From Gp7-AA10 sp035636095 (lineage in GTDB: Bacteria; Acidobacteriota; Thermoanaerobaculia; Gp7-AA8), in assembly GCA_035636095.1 (NCBI GenBank), contig DASPZU010000121.1:1-64000 (forward strand): 64,000 nt of DNA, written 5' to 3'. The notes beneath the pieces were generated by a model that worked only from the letters and a program-made list of their open reading frames with translations, was not told the DNA's origin and searched no databases. Position 1 is the stretch's first letter, and each line of letters starts with the position of its first letter. Shown one piece after another: positions 23,055 to 31,574 of this stretch. The translations under genes were made by a program, and so were the position numbers.

Positions 23055-24645
23055 GATCGCGTAGGTGGAACGGCGAATAGCCTCGAATGAATGCCGGTGC
23101 CCATAAACACGCCAGAAGCTCCTTTACTCCGGATGTCACAAAGGTGTGACGGCCGGTAGCCAGCATACGCTGGCCGCGGTACGGCGAGCCATCAAGGGCA
23201 CCGGTGGCTTCGCCGGCTGAAATCAAAATAACATATGACCCAGGGACGGCAATTGTAAACGATCCATCGTCCTGAATCCACTGCCCGGCTGCACGCAGGC
23301 GACCTACGTCCAGAAAATTCTCACGCAGAAAGGCGCGGCCGCGTGGTGCAAAGAAGACTCCGTCGGCCTGCGCGACGTGACATTGCGTGCGCACGACGTC
23401 CTCCGGAATCGTGTCGGTGATCACACCTCGGTACATCAGCCGGCGGGTAATGAATTCGAAGATGTAGTAGTAGGGCCGCTGCCGATAGATCGTTTCGCCC
23501 TTGAGATCGAGCAGCGGTTCGCCGGGTCGCGTCAGCCCGAGCACCTGACCCATCATCGTGATGTGCTCGGTGGTGCCATCCTCGAACCCGTGCGTGTAGT
23601 ACCAGATCGCGCCGACGAAGATGAAGCTGGTCGCGATGTACAGCGGGAGGCGGATGTCGAGACGATCGATGGCCGCTGCGAAAAAAATCGCGAGGAGCGG
23701 CAGCACCACCAGGTAATCACGCGGAGAAATCAGAATCCAGAAGCTGAGGAGTGCCACGCTGAAGAACGCCGTCGCGAACGCGAAAAAAAATCTCCAGCCG
23801 ACGATCGGATCGTGCTGCGCCGGCGGCCGCTTTCGCCACGCGATCCACAGGATCAGCAGCACGACCGGAACAAACGTCGCGCGTTTGATCCAGAGATCGC
23901 GCGCGGGCGTGCTCGAGGCGATCTGGGCGTTGAACTCGATCACGGAGTAGAGAAGATTTCGCCACGCCCCGCGTGCCGCGAAATAGCCGGCCACGATCGC
24001 GGGAACGATCAAGATTCCGAGAACCGCCGGCACAACGATGCGCAGATTTCGTTCTTCGTGCCCAAAAAGCCAGGCGACCAGCGCGGACATCGCGAGCGTG
24101 ATGATCAGCAGCGAGGTTTTCATCGAAGTCGCGGCAGCCGCGCCGAGGAGCAGGCCGAAGATGAACATGCGCCCGTTCGTGAGTTGCCCGCCTGTCAGCA
24201 CCACCAGCGACACGCACCACAACGCCACCCAGAGATTGTCCGTTCGATACTCGAGTGACTTCAGAAAGAAAACTGGAAAGAGCGAGAGCAGGATAACCGC
24301 CCAGATGCCCACAGTGTTCGAGTACAGACGACCGCCCAGGATGTAGGTGCAGGCCAGAACTACGGCGAAGAGAAGCACGATCGGCGCGCGCATGTACAGA
24401 AGGACATCGGCGCGCTCGCCGACGAGCCTGAGGATCGGCGCAGTGAGCATGTGAAAGAGCGGCGCATGGTTATCGAACAGGTCGCGATATTGGAGGAGTC
24501 CGGCCGTCCACCCCCACGCCACGTGGAGATGCTGGGGCTCATCGGAGTCGAACCGGTAGCGGAAGTACGCCAGGGCGCGAACGATGAGTGACAGGACGGC
24601 AATGCCGACCACAGTCGCCCGCTCGCCCCGCGCCATTTGCCGCAT
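22936..24645 (-). CDS. GT-C membrane glycosyltransferase (GT39/ArnT-like)
   Basis: The 569-residue polytopic membrane protein has an early FDSDEPQHL segment (about residues 32-40) after the first membrane helix, fitting the conserved acidic loop motif of GT-C enzymes, followed by DNHAPLFHMLTAPIL and many hydrophobic helices. It probably transfers a sugar from a polyprenyl-phosphate donor to a lipid or protein acceptor outside the membrane. The last roughly 40 residues (REFPGSPVFDSAHSDPG and after) overlap the PIG-L gene and are arginine-rich, unlike a native C-terminus, so an ancestral stop may have been lost. Confidence 0.82.
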   Translation of the reverse strand: MRQMARGERATVVGIAVLSLIVRALAYFRYRFDSDEPQHLHVAWGWTAGLLQYRDLFDNHAPLFHMLTAPILRLVGERADVLLYMRAPIVLLFAVVLACTYILGGRLYSNTVGIWAVILLSLFPVFFLKSLEYRTDNLWVALWCVSLVVLTGGQLTNGRMFIFGLLLGAAAATSMKTSLLIITLAMSALVAWLFGHEERNLRIVVPAVLGILIVPAIVAGYFAARGAWRNLLYSVIEFNAQIASSTPARDLWIKRATFVPVVLLILWIAWRKRPPAQHDPIVGWRFFFAFATAFFSVALLSFWILISPRDYLVVLPLLAIFFAAAIDRLDIRLPLYIATSFIFVGAIWYYTHGFEDGTTEHITMMGQVLGLTRPGEPLLDLKGETIYRQRPYYYIFEFITRRLMYRGVITDTIPEDVVRTQCHVAQADGVFFAPRGRAFLRENFLDVGRLRAAGQWIQDDGSFTIAVPGSYVILISAGEATGALDGSPYRGQRMLATGRHTFVTSGVKELLACLWAPAFIRGYSPFHLRDREFPGSPVFDSAHSDPGAPSGRRRHRRWGPDAARPGKGR

Positions 24646-24653
24646 GCTGAAGG

Positions 24654-24730
24654 TGGTGCGCCCTGAGGGACTCGAACCCCCAACCAGCAGATCCGAAGTC
24701 TGCTGCTCTGTCCAATTGAGCTAAGGGCGC
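24654..24730 (-). tRNA. tRNA-Arg (anticodon UCG), CCA encoded
   Basis: The cloverleaf folds cleanly: the acceptor GCGCCCT pairs with AGGGCGC, the D-arm is GCTC...GAGC, the anticodon stem GCAGA/TCTGC encloses loop CTTCGGA (anticodon TCG), and the T-arm has GGTTCGAGTCC. The discriminator A and 3' CCA are genomically encoded. It is divergent from tRNA-Thr. Confidence 0.95.
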
Positions 24731-24744
24731 CCGGGCGAGTTTAC

Positions 24745-24773
24745 TCGACAGGGTGCGGAGGGGTGAATACAAT
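24745..24773 (+). promoter_or_regulatory. Sigma-70-type promoter for tRNA-Thr
   Basis: TCGACA at 24745-24750 and TACAAT at 24768-24773 are separated by 17 bases. The expected start lies about 30 bases before the tRNA-Thr gene. Confidence 0.6.
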
Positions 24774-24809
24774 CGCGCGCCGCATTGTTCCCAGAAATCC
24801 TGCCCACCG

Positions 24810-24885
24810 GCCGTTGTAGCTCAGTTGGTAGAGCAGCTGATTCGTAATCAGCAGGTCACCGGTTCAAGTCCGGTCAACGGCTCCA
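24810..24885 (+). tRNA. tRNA-Thr (anticodon CGU), CCA encoded
   Basis: Acceptor GCCGTTG pairs with CAACGGC. The anticodon stem GCTGA/TCAGC encloses loop TTCGTAA, giving anticodon CGT. The T-arm is ACCGG TTCAAGT CCGGT. The discriminator T and CCA are encoded. Confidence 0.95.
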
Positions 24886-24898
24886 ATAAACTGCATCA

Positions 24899-25523
24899 AT
24901 GACTACAAAGCGGACCGCGGTCAGATGGTGGCCGCAGTGTTTTGATCATTTGCGCCTTCGCCGCCGGGCGTCTTGCGATGCCCTATGCCGCTCGGCGACT
25001 CATTCATGTCGATTCAATCTCTCACGCAGACCTGATCGTCGTTCTTGGTTCGTTCAAGCTAGAAAGAACCCTCGAAGCCGGGACGCTCTTTCGAGAGGGT
25101 TGGGCGCCTCGAATCCTTCTTCAGCGTCTCCGTGTCGCTGTGCCACGGTGGGTGGAAATCCAGGAATCGGTTCTGCGTCAGATGTCCGTTCCTCCGATCT
25201 CGATCGAGGCCGCTTCTCGAACCGAGGATACGACGCGCCGTGAAGTTGCCTTTGTGACTGATTGCGCGCACGAACACAAGCTCAAGCGGATCATCGTTGT
25301 AACTTCCGCTTATCACACTGGCCGGGCGCGGAATCTGTTCGGTAAGGCGCGGTCCGAAACACTTGCTGTGGTGATACGCCGCGACCGATACGAGCATATA
25401 GACTCCGACCATTGGTGGGCGCCGACCGTCCGATCGTTATGACGTCATTCTCGAATACCTTAAGTCTCTGTATTCGCCATTCGCGCCGTATGTGGAGGAG
25501 GACCGCAAACAGGACGCTGAATG
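24899..25523 (+). pseudogene. DUF218 (YdcF/ElyC-like) gene with apparent frameshifts
   Basis: The central frame (TTG 24942 to TGA 25442, 166 residues) encodes a DUF218 domain: ADLIVVLGSFKLERTLEAG, then RTEDTTRREVAF and RIIVVTSAYHTGRARNLF. Both ends look displaced. Upstream, an ATG frame at 24899 (MTTKRTAVRWWP) would give a normal N-terminus leading into the hydrophobic ICAFAAGR, but it is in another frame. Downstream, the +1 frame continues YDVILEYLKSLYSPFAPY to a stop at 25523, a natural-looking family C-terminus. Either the gene has decayed by two small indels or the assembly has errors here. The region is also lower in GC than its surroundings. Confidence 0.6.
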
Positions 25524-25569
25524 AAATAATCCCGGGACCTCAACTATTATCCCCCCTACAACTTGCCAG

Positions 25570-25613
25570 CTCCTTGGATCCCGCGTAGTGGGATCCCGCT
25601 AGGCCAGAAGGAG
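25570..25613 (+). promoter_or_regulatory. rpsF leader stem that can occlude the Shine-Dalgarno
   Basis: CTCCTT (25570-25575) is complementary to AAGGAG (25608-25613), the core of the rpsF ribosome-binding site. The stem encloses an inner hairpin GGATCCC...GGGATCC. Pairing would hide the Shine-Dalgarno. Ribosomal protein S6:S18 leaders that autoregulate this operon are known in many phyla, but I cannot confirm that this matches their consensus. Confidence 0.55.
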
Positions 25614-25618
25614 GATCT

Positions 25619-26032
25619 ATGAGGACTTACGAAGTCCTGTTCATTCTTTCTCCGCAGGTACCGGAGGAAGAGACGGCGTCGCTGATCACCGACTTCAAGC
25701 GCGTCGCCGAAAGCACCGGCGCAAAGCTCACCAACGAGGAAGCGTGGGGGCGACGCCGATTGGCATATCCCATCCACAAGTTCACCGAGGGCAACTACCA
25801 CCTTTTCGTGTTCGACAGCGACGCGTCGCTCTCCGAGCTGGACCGCCGGATGCGGAACTCCGATCGTATCCTGCGCCACATGATCGTGCGCACGGATCCC
25901 GATCACAAACGGGCCGAGAAGCTCGCCAAGCGCAATCCCAAGAAAGAGCGCGTCCGTCCGGCGCCGGCTTTTCCGGCAGGTGCCGAACCGCAGGTTCCTG
26001 AGACTGAACCCACCCGCGTGGAAGGAGAATGA
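25619..26032 (+). CDS. rpsF: 30S ribosomal protein bS6
   Basis: The 137-residue protein begins [17 protein letters not shown] and includes [19 protein letters not shown] and the [11 protein letters not shown] segment, standard for bS6. The C-terminal tail is extended, proline- and glutamate-rich. GAAGGAGG lies 5 bases before ATG. The stop overlaps an ATG just before rpsR. It heads the operon rpsF-rpsR-membrane protein-rplI-methyltransferase. Confidence 0.97.
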   Translation: MRTYEVLFILSPQVPEEETASLITDFKRVAESTGAKLTNEEAWGRRRLAYPIHKFTEGNYHLFVFDSDASLSELDRRMRNSDRILRHMIVRTDPDHKRAEKLAKRNPKKERVRPAPAFPAGAEPQVPETEPTRVEGE

Positions 26033-26034
26033 CG

Positions 26035-26337
26035 ATGGCAACTCAGATGAGACGCAGCGGTCCCGGCGAGGGCCGCGGCCAGCAGGGTGGTCCGGGAGGA
26101 CAGCAGGGTGGAAAGAAAAAGTTCTTCTACCGCCGCAAGCGCGTCTGCAAGTTCTGTGTCGAAAAAATCGAGTACATCGATTTCAAGGATGTGAAGACGC
26201 TGCAGCAATTCATCCCGGAGCGCGGAAAGATTCTGCCGCGCCGCATCTCCGGAACGTGCGCGCTGCATCAGCGCAAGCTGCAGAATGCCATCAAGCGGGC
26301 ACGCATTGCCGCTCTTCTGCCCTTCGCAACGGATTGA
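26035..26337 (+). CDS. rpsR: 30S ribosomal protein bS18
   Basis: The 100-residue protein has a Gly/Gln-rich N-terminal extension, then the bS18 core [27 protein letters not shown] and [20 protein letters not shown]. The ATG at 26035 is preferred over one 6 bases earlier because GAAGGAG is then about 7 bases upstream. The extension before the core is longer than in most bS18 proteins. Confidence 0.95.
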   Translation: MATQMRRSGPGEGRGQQGGPGGQQGGKKKFFYRRKRVCKFCVEKIEYIDFKDVKTLQQFIPERGKILPRRISGTCALHQRKLQNAIKRARIAALLPFATD

Positions 26338-26341
26338 TTGG

Positions 26342-27361
26342 ATGACTGAGACCGCCGCGATTCCCGAACGGACATTGGGAAAGTCGGTCCGCTACGTAGC
26401 GGGTTACGCGATCCTCATCGCGGTGATGCTGGTGTCTCCGCTTTTCGTGTTTCTACCGGCGGCACTGTTCCACTGCATTGTTCGCAACGGCAGGCGGATC
26501 ACGTGGGTATCGCTGTTCATCGGCACCGCGCTGGCGGGATTCGTTGCTGTCGCGGGTGCAAACACACCGCAGGTGACGCAGACCGACGCCAGCACGGGGC
26601 TGGCGTATCTGGTGGGTCTGGTTCTGGCGGTGGCGCTGCCGGCGATGGCCGTCGCGCCGTTGGTCGAGCGCGCGGAATCGTTCGGGCGCATTCTGCTGGC
26701 GGCGATTGTTCTGAGCGCATTCGGGCTGGCCGCGACGGAGATTTCGATGCGGGCCGTGGCCGGATTTTCTCCCTTCAACCAGCAGGTGATCGAAACGCGC
26801 GCCGATACGGCCGACGCCGCCGCTTTTCTCCAGAGCAAAGGCGTTCCCGCCGATTTCATGAGCGGATTTCATCGCTGGTCAGAGGTCCGCATTTTCTGTT
26901 TGCCGGCAGTTTTTCTGATCGTGGCCATGATCGTTTTCGTCCTCAGCCTGGTGCTGTTCGGACGCTTGCGCTCGTGGCGCGCCATCCTCGAGCGCCGCCA
27001 GGGGGTCACCGCGTCGCCGTATCTTTTCCGCAACCTGTCGTTGCCGGAGTGGCTCCTCTTCGCGTTTGTCATCGCGGGACTCACGCCGCTGGCGACGGGC
27101 ATGACGCAACGCGTGGGAGCGAACCTGCTGGCGGTCGTCGCGTTCCTTTATCTCCTTCAGGGGCTGGCGATCTTTCGCTCGTTTCTGGCTGCCGCGGGCG
27201 CCGGCTTCTCGGGCGTCTTTTTCGCCTACCTGCTGTTAGGCGTTCTCACCATCACCGGAATCGGCCCGCTGGTTCTCAGCATCGCGGGCCTTTTCGACTC
27301 CTTTTTCGATTTTCGAAAGTTCAACCGAAAGGATCACTCTGATGAAAGTCATTTTGATTGA
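26342..27361 (+). CDS. Polytopic membrane protein (DUF2232/YybS-like)
   Basis: The 339-residue protein has about eight hydrophobic segments and no catalytic motif that I recognise. A membrane protein of the DUF2232 type commonly sits between rpsR and rplI in other bacteria, and this position supports the assignment. The start is ATG 26342, 4 bases after the rpsR stop; the 3' end overlaps rplI by 20 bases. Its function is unknown. The usual ssb gene between rpsF and rpsR is absent. Confidence 0.75.
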   Translation: MTETAAIPERTLGKSVRYVAGYAILIAVMLVSPLFVFLPAALFHCIVRNGRRITWVSLFIGTALAGFVAVAGANTPQVTQTDASTGLAYLVGLVLAVALPAMAVAPLVERAESFGRILLAAIVLSAFGLAATEISMRAVAGFSPFNQQVIETRADTADAAAFLQSKGVPADFMSGFHRWSEVRIFCLPAVFLIVAMIVFVLSLVLFGRLRSWRAILERRQGVTASPYLFRNLSLPEWLLFAFVIAGLTPLATGMTQRVGANLLAVVAFLYLLQGLAIFRSFLAAAGAGFSGVFFAYLLLGVLTITGIGPLVLSIAGLFDSFFDFRKFNRKDHSDESHFD

Positions 27362-27839
27362 CGAAATCCGCGGACTCGGAACGCGGGGCGATGTCGTCAA
27401 CGTCAAGGACGGTTACGCCCGCAACTACCTGCTTCCGAAGAACCTGGCGCGCGAGGCCACGCCCGGCAACTTGAAGTCGATCGACCAGGAGCGCAAGAAA
27501 TGGGCGCTGCTTGCGCAGAAAGAGAAGGAGCAGGCAGCCAAAGCGGCCGAATCCGTCAAAGGCATCAAAGTCGTGGTGCAGAAACGCGTCGGCGAGAACG
27601 GCCAGCTGTTCGGATCGGTGACCGCAAATGAAATCGCGGATGCGCTGACTGCCAAGGGCCTGGAAGTCGACAAGCGCCGCATCGAGCTCGGGCATCCCAT
27701 CAAATCCCTGGGCACCCACGATGTCGAGGTGCGTTTGCATCGCGATGTGTCGACGCAGATCCAGGTCGAGGTCATTCCGATCGGCATCGAGAAATTCGAA
27801 GAGCCGCCGGCAGAACAAGCGCAGGCTCCGCAGAAGTGA
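27342..27839 (+). CDS. rplI: 50S ribosomal protein bL9
   Basis: The 165-residue protein has the bL9 signature GTRGDVVNVKDGYARNYLLP near the N-terminus, the long connecting helix (Lys/Glu/Ala-rich) and the C-terminal domain (GENGQLFGSVTANEIADAL). The start lies inside the end of the preceding membrane protein gene. The stop overlaps the methyltransferase GTG start (GTGA). Confidence 0.97.
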   Translation: MKVILIDEIRGLGTRGDVVNVKDGYARNYLLPKNLAREATPGNLKSIDQERKKWALLAQKEKEQAAKAAESVKGIKVVVQKRVGENGQLFGSVTANEIADALTAKGLEVDKRRIELGHPIKSLGTHDVEVRLHRDVSTQIQVEVIPIGIEKFEEPPAEQAQAPQK

Positions 27840-28936
27840 ACGATCGTTTCGTCGACTCCCCACCTGCGGGCGCCGAAGCGTGGCGCGAGGTGTGGGAGTC
27901 CGACGCACGATATCGGCCGCGGCCGTCGGGGTCGGAATGTTTTCTCCGCTTGCTGCGGCGGATTTTTCGTCGTGCCGTCGAGCCGGACACCGAACGTCAG
28001 AAAAATTTCAACGTCACGCTTCTCGATCTTCTCAACGATGTCCGCAGCGACGTCGCCAAAGCGCGCCAGGATCTGAAAACGGACCTCTCGGCCATCCAGG
28101 TCGACGCGCGAAATGCGGATGAGGCCATGGCAACCGAGCTGACCCGCCTTCGCGATCTCATCCCGGTGGCCGTGAAGCGCAACGACGCATTGATCGCGGC
28201 GCTGGACCAGAAAATCGAAACAGTAGCCGCCAGGTTGCGCGACATCACCACGCCGGTACTGACAACCGGACAACCGGACAACCGGACAACCGATTTCGTC
28301 TACCGCCGACTCGAAGACGCACTCCGCGGAAACGTCGATGTCGACGATTACGTCGAGCGCGCCAAAGAACAGCAGCCGGTACTCGACATCGGGTGCGGAC
28401 GGGGCGAGTTTCTCGATGCCTGCAAAAAAGCCGGCATCGACGCCCGCGGTTTCGACGTCAACGAGCGATCGATCGCCGATCTGCAGCAGCGCGGACTGAA
28501 CGTAACGCTGTCCGGCATTCCGCAGTGTTTCGAAGGGATCAAACACGGATCGATCGGCAGCGTGATCGCGATGCACGTGGTCGAGCATCTGCCGGTCGAG
28601 CATCTGTTCGCGTTGTTCGCGCAGAGTGCGCGCGTTTTACGCGCCGGCGGCCTGCTCATGATCGAGACGCCGAATGCCGAATCGATCGCGGTGAGCGCCT
28701 CTGATTTTTGGCGCGATCCGACCCACATCGCTCCCCGCCACCCGGCCGCCCTCACCACCCTGGCGCGCGAACACGGTTTCTCGATCGACGAAGTCCGCGC
28801 CATTCATCCGCTGCCGGAGGGAAACGCGATCGCGATGGCCGAGGATGATCCGCCCTCAGTGCGACGGGCCATCGAGGTCATCAACGAGCGGATCTTTGCG
28901 CCGCAGGATTTGCGGCTCATTCTGCGGCGGAGCTGA
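27836..28936 (+). CDS. SAM-dependent class I methyltransferase with N-terminal coiled region
   Basis: The 366-residue protein has a helical N-terminal half and a methyltransferase domain starting at VLDIGCGRGEFLDACKKAG (SAM-binding motif I), with HVVEHLPVEHL and GGLLMIETPN later. The coiled N-terminus plus methyltransferase resembles glycan-terminating methyltransferases, but the substrate is unknown. Codons at 28261-28292 are four exact GACAACCG octamers, giving a TTGQPDNRTTDF linker. The 3' end overlaps the convergent rhomboid gene by 81 bases. The start is GTG within the rplI stop. Confidence 0.85.
   Translation: MNDRFVDSPPAGAEAWREVWESDARYRPRPSGSECFLRLLRRIFRRAVEPDTERQKNFNVTLLDLLNDVRSDVAKARQDLKTDLSAIQVDARNADEAMATELTRLRDLIPVAVKRNDALIAALDQKIETVAARLRDITTPVLTTGQPDNRTTDFVYRRLEDALRGNVDVDDYVERAKEQQPVLDIGCGRGEFLDACKKAGIDARGFDVNERSIADLQQRGLNVTLSGIPQCFEGIKHGSIGSVIAMHVVEHLPVEHLFALFAQSARVLRAGGLLMIETPNAESIAVSASDFWRDPTHIAPRHPAALTTLAREHGFSIDEVRAIHPLPEGNAIAMAEDDPPSVRRAIEVINERIFAPQDLRLILRRS
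28261..28292. repeat. Four perfect GACAACCG octamers inside the methyltransferase gene
   Basis: The octamer GACAACCG is repeated exactly four times (32 bases). The array lies between the helical region and the methyltransferase domain. One unit more or less would shift the frame. Confidence 0.95.
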
Positions 28937-29542
28937 TGGGAGGTCGATGACCATCTCGCCGGGAGGGGGTGGGGGGACGCGGTGGGGGAGGAAGCCGAGG
29001 ATCAATCCGGTGACCAGACCGGCGATGTGGGCGGTATTGTCGATGAACGGGAAGCTGAATCCGATCGCGATGTTGACCACGATCCAGAAAACTAGTTGAC
29101 TGATCAAGCTTTTCGTCCAGGGCTGATGCCGGTATTGCGGCGAACGCCGGATGGAAAAGATGAAGGCTCCCAGTACGCCGAAGATGGCGCCGCTCGCGCC
29201 GACCGCCGCCCCCGACTTCATGTGGATCGAGCTCGCCAGCGACGCCATGATGCCGGTCGCGAAGTAGACCAACCCGAAGCGCCACGAGCCGAAAAGCGTT
29301 TCATACAGCGTTCCGAGCTGATACAGCGCCCATGAGTTGAGAAACCAGTGCAGCCACCCGCCATGCAGAAACATGGCGGCCACCAGTCGCCAGTATTCAC
29401 CGCGCTCGAGCAACCCCGGAACGATCGCGCCCAGGCGGATCATTTCGGTGTCGCTGGCAAAGGCCTGGGTGACAACTTCGAATCCGAAGACGATTCCGAT
29501 GATGACGAGCAATCCGGTCGTGACCGGCGTAAAACGTTTCAT
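28856..29542 (-). CDS. Rhomboid family intramembrane serine protease
   Basis: The 228-residue protein has six or so membrane segments, the catalytic motif GASGAIFG with Ser118, and His172 in TAHIAGLVTG, forming the Ser-His dyad. The segment HGGWLHWFLNSWALY is typical of loop 1. ATG 29542 (MKRFTPVTTG) overlaps the upstream SDR stop by 4 bases. The C-terminal tail after PPPPPGEM is soluble, proline-rich and overlaps the methyltransferase by 81 bases. The substrate is unknown. Confidence 0.9.
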   Translation of the reverse strand: MKRFTPVTTGLLVIIGIVFGFEVVTQAFASDTEMIRLGAIVPGLLERGEYWRLVAAMFLHGGWLHWFLNSWALYQLGTLYETLFGSWRFGLVYFATGIMASLASSIHMKSGAAVGASGAIFGVLGAFIFSIRRSPQYRHQPWTKSLISQLVFWIVVNIAIGFSFPFIDNTAHIAGLVTGLILGFLPHRVPPPPPGEMVIDLPSAPPQNEPQILRRKDPLVDDLDGPSH

Positions 29543-30321
29543 TCCTTCTCCACCAGCGCCGACATGCGTCGGAAGATCGCGTGAGCGATCCGCGGTGCAA
29601 ATTCCTTCAAGCGCATGAACAGCGTCGCCGAAAACGGCAGGATGCGGCGATATTTTCCACCCTGTGCCGAATCGCAGATCGCTCTTGCGACGCGCTCGGG
29701 CTTGATGGCCATGATCAATCGCGACGCGCCGGGCATTTTGCCACGCTCGGCCTTGACGAAGAATTCGGTGTCGACCGTGCCCGGACAAATCAGCGAGATG
29801 CGCACACCGCGTCCGATCACTTCATCGCGCAACGCTTCCGTAAATCCCACTACTGCGAACTTCGTTGCACAATATCCGCCCATCCGGGCATATCCCATCA
29901 GTCCGGCGATTGAGGAGACGTTCACGATCACGCCTTCGCCGCGAGCCAGCATGCCCGGTAAAGCGGCTTGTGTACACCAGACCGTGCCGAAGTAATTTGT
30001 TTCCATCATGTGTTCCATATCGTCGGGTGAGGCTTTCTCGATGGATTCGAAAATGGCAAAGCCGGCATTGTTGACCAGGACGTCGATCCTGCCGGCGGTG
30101 TCGATCAACCGTTGGCAGTCTTCGCGTTTGGTGACATCTGCAACGACTGCTGTGCACTGTACGCCGTGGTCGCGACACAGCCGCGTGACTGCATCGAGGA
30201 GCTCACCGCGGCGTGCACCGAGGAACAAATTGGCGCCGCGCCGCGCAAATTCGAGGGCCGCCGCTCGCCCGATACCCGACGATGCACCCGTGATCACGAC
30301 GGTCTTATTCTGTAACCGCAA
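29539..30321 (-). CDS. Short-chain dehydrogenase/reductase
   Basis: The 260-residue SDR has TGASSGIGRAAALEF (cofactor loop), NNAGFAIFES, the catalytic Ser in VNVSSIAG and YCATK. The C-terminal extension is hydrophobic (MRLKEFAPRIAHAIFRRM), seen in SDRs that act on lipids or at membranes. The substrate is unknown. It is the first gene of a two-gene minus-strand operon with the rhomboid protease and is divergent from ilvE. Confidence 0.9.
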   Translation of the reverse strand: MRLQNKTVVITGASSGIGRAAALEFARRGANLFLGARRGELLDAVTRLCRDHGVQCTAVVADVTKREDCQRLIDTAGRIDVLVNNAGFAIFESIEKASPDDMEHMMETNYFGTVWCTQAALPGMLARGEGVIVNVSSIAGLMGYARMGGYCATKFAVVGFTEALRDEVIGRGVRISLICPGTVDTEFFVKAERGKMPGASRLIMAIKPERVARAICDSAQGGKYRRILPFSATLFMRLKEFAPRIAHAIFRRMSALVEKE

Positions 30322-30337
30322 TGGCAGGTTTATAGCA

Positions 30338-30368
30338 TTGACTCGATTAATCAGCGGCCTGCTATACT
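30338..30368 (+). promoter_or_regulatory. Promoter for ilvE
   Basis: TTGACT at 30338-30343 and an extended -10 TGCTATACT (TATACT at 30363-30368) are separated by 19 bases, slightly longer than ideal. The start of transcription would be about 65 bases before ilvE. A strong AGGAGG at 30427-30432 follows, 7 bases before ATG. Confidence 0.6.
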
Positions 30369-30439
30369 CCGAGCATCCTCAGCTCCGGCTCGACGATGCC
30401 TGAAAACCGCATGCGCACACCGAACCAGGAGGCCATCTG

Positions 30440-31411
30440 ATGCCGTTCGAAGAAGTCAAAAAGATCTGGATGAACGGACGGCTCGTGGATTTCGCCGACG
30501 CGAAGATCCACGTCATGACTCACGCCATCCACTACGGTTCCGGACTCTTCGAAGGAATCCGCTGCTACGACACAAAGAATCAGGGCCCGGCGATCTTTCG
30601 ACTTGACGCCCACACGCGCCGCCTCTACGACAGTTGCCGCATCTACCGCGTGGAGGTTCCCATCTCCATGGACGAATTCAAACGCGCTTGTGTCGATACT
30701 GTCGCGGCGAATGAATTCGACGATTGCTATCTCCGTCCGCTGGTCTATCGAGGGTTCGGCTCGTTGGGAGTCGATCCTTCGAAATGTCCGGTCGACATCG
30801 CCATCGCTGCCTGGCACTGGGGCAAATACCTCGGTCCCGAGGCGCTGGAACACGGCGTCGACGTCCGTGTCTCCTCGTGGAGCCGCATGGCTCCGAACAC
30901 CTTCCCGCCCCTCGCAAAGGCGACCGGCAACTACATGAATTCGATTCTGATCCGTCAGGAAGCGGCCATCGATGGTTATGCCGAGGGCATTGCGCTCGAC
31001 GTGAACGGATACGTGAGCGAAGGCTCGGGCGAGAACGTTTTCATCGTCCGCGATGGCCGCATTTTCACGCCGCCGCTGGGAGCATCGATCCTCGCCGGCA
31101 TCACCCGATCGTGCCTCATCCGCATCGCGCGAGACCTCGGATTTGATGTCGTGGAGGGATTGATTCCGCGCGAGATGCTCTACATTGCCGACGAGGTCTT
31201 CTTCACCGGCACGGCTGCCGAAGTCACGCCGGTCCGCAGCATCGACCGCGTGCCGGTCGGCAACGGACGGCGCGGCCCGGTCACCGAACGGCTGCAGAAA
31301 GAATTCTTCGACTACATCGGCGGTGAGATCCCCGATCGTTACGGCTGGTTCACGCCGGTGTATGCCGAACGCGCAGCGACCGCGCGAAAGCCGGCCCTCG
31401 TCGCCCGCTAG
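30440..31411 (+). CDS. ilvE: Branched-chain amino-acid aminotransferase
   Basis: This PLP-dependent class IV aminotransferase catalyses the last step of Leu, Ile and Val synthesis. The 323 residues include HYGSGLFEGIRCYD, the PLP lysine Lys160 in LAKATGNYMNS, IALDVNGYVSEGSGENVF and the later EVFFTGTAAEVTPVRSID, close to E. coli IlvE in pattern. ATG 30440 has AGGAGG at good distance and its own promoter. The stop overlaps a small minus-strand gene. Confidence 0.95.
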   Translation: MPFEEVKKIWMNGRLVDFADAKIHVMTHAIHYGSGLFEGIRCYDTKNQGPAIFRLDAHTRRLYDSCRIYRVEVPISMDEFKRACVDTVAANEFDDCYLRPLVYRGFGSLGVDPSKCPVDIAIAAWHWGKYLGPEALEHGVDVRVSSWSRMAPNTFPPLAKATGNYMNSILIRQEAAIDGYAEGIALDVNGYVSEGSGENVFIVRDGRIFTPPLGASILAGITRSCLIRIARDLGFDVVEGLIPREMLYIADEVFFTGTAAEVTPVRSIDRVPVGNGRRGPVTERLQKEFFDYIGGEIPDRYGWFTPVYAERAATARKPALVAR

Positions 31412-31563
31412 ATCCAGTGCACTTCGACCTTCGGGTCTTCGTTCTCGACAGCCTGGACGAACGCACGGCATACGGCGTCGACTTCACCTTCTACAGAAAT
31501 TTCCGCGGACAGTCGCCCCTCCTCATTTGTCCAGATGACATCGAATTGTCCGACCCGTACCAT
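31408..31563 (-). CDS. 51-residue small protein, unknown
   Basis: The frame encodes 51 residues starting MVRVGQFDVIWTNEEGR and ending VEVHWI, with an alternating strand-helix-strand pattern and a balanced composition, unlike random antisense translation. The opposite strand also has an open frame, but its C-terminal half is low-complexity Ala/Arg. The stop lies within the ilvE stop codon. No strong Shine-Dalgarno is seen, so this call is tentative. It may be co-transcribed with the phosphatase upstream. Confidence 0.45.
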   Translation of the reverse strand: MVRVGQFDVIWTNEEGRLSAEISVEGEVDAVCRAFVQAVENEDPKVEVHWI

Positions 31564-31574
31564 CGTGCCAGGCC

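Noticed and set aside
28261..28292. CRISPR-like array in the methyltransferase gene
   Set aside because: Units are 8 bases with no spacers. It is a simple tandem repeat. The same applies to 42572-42603.
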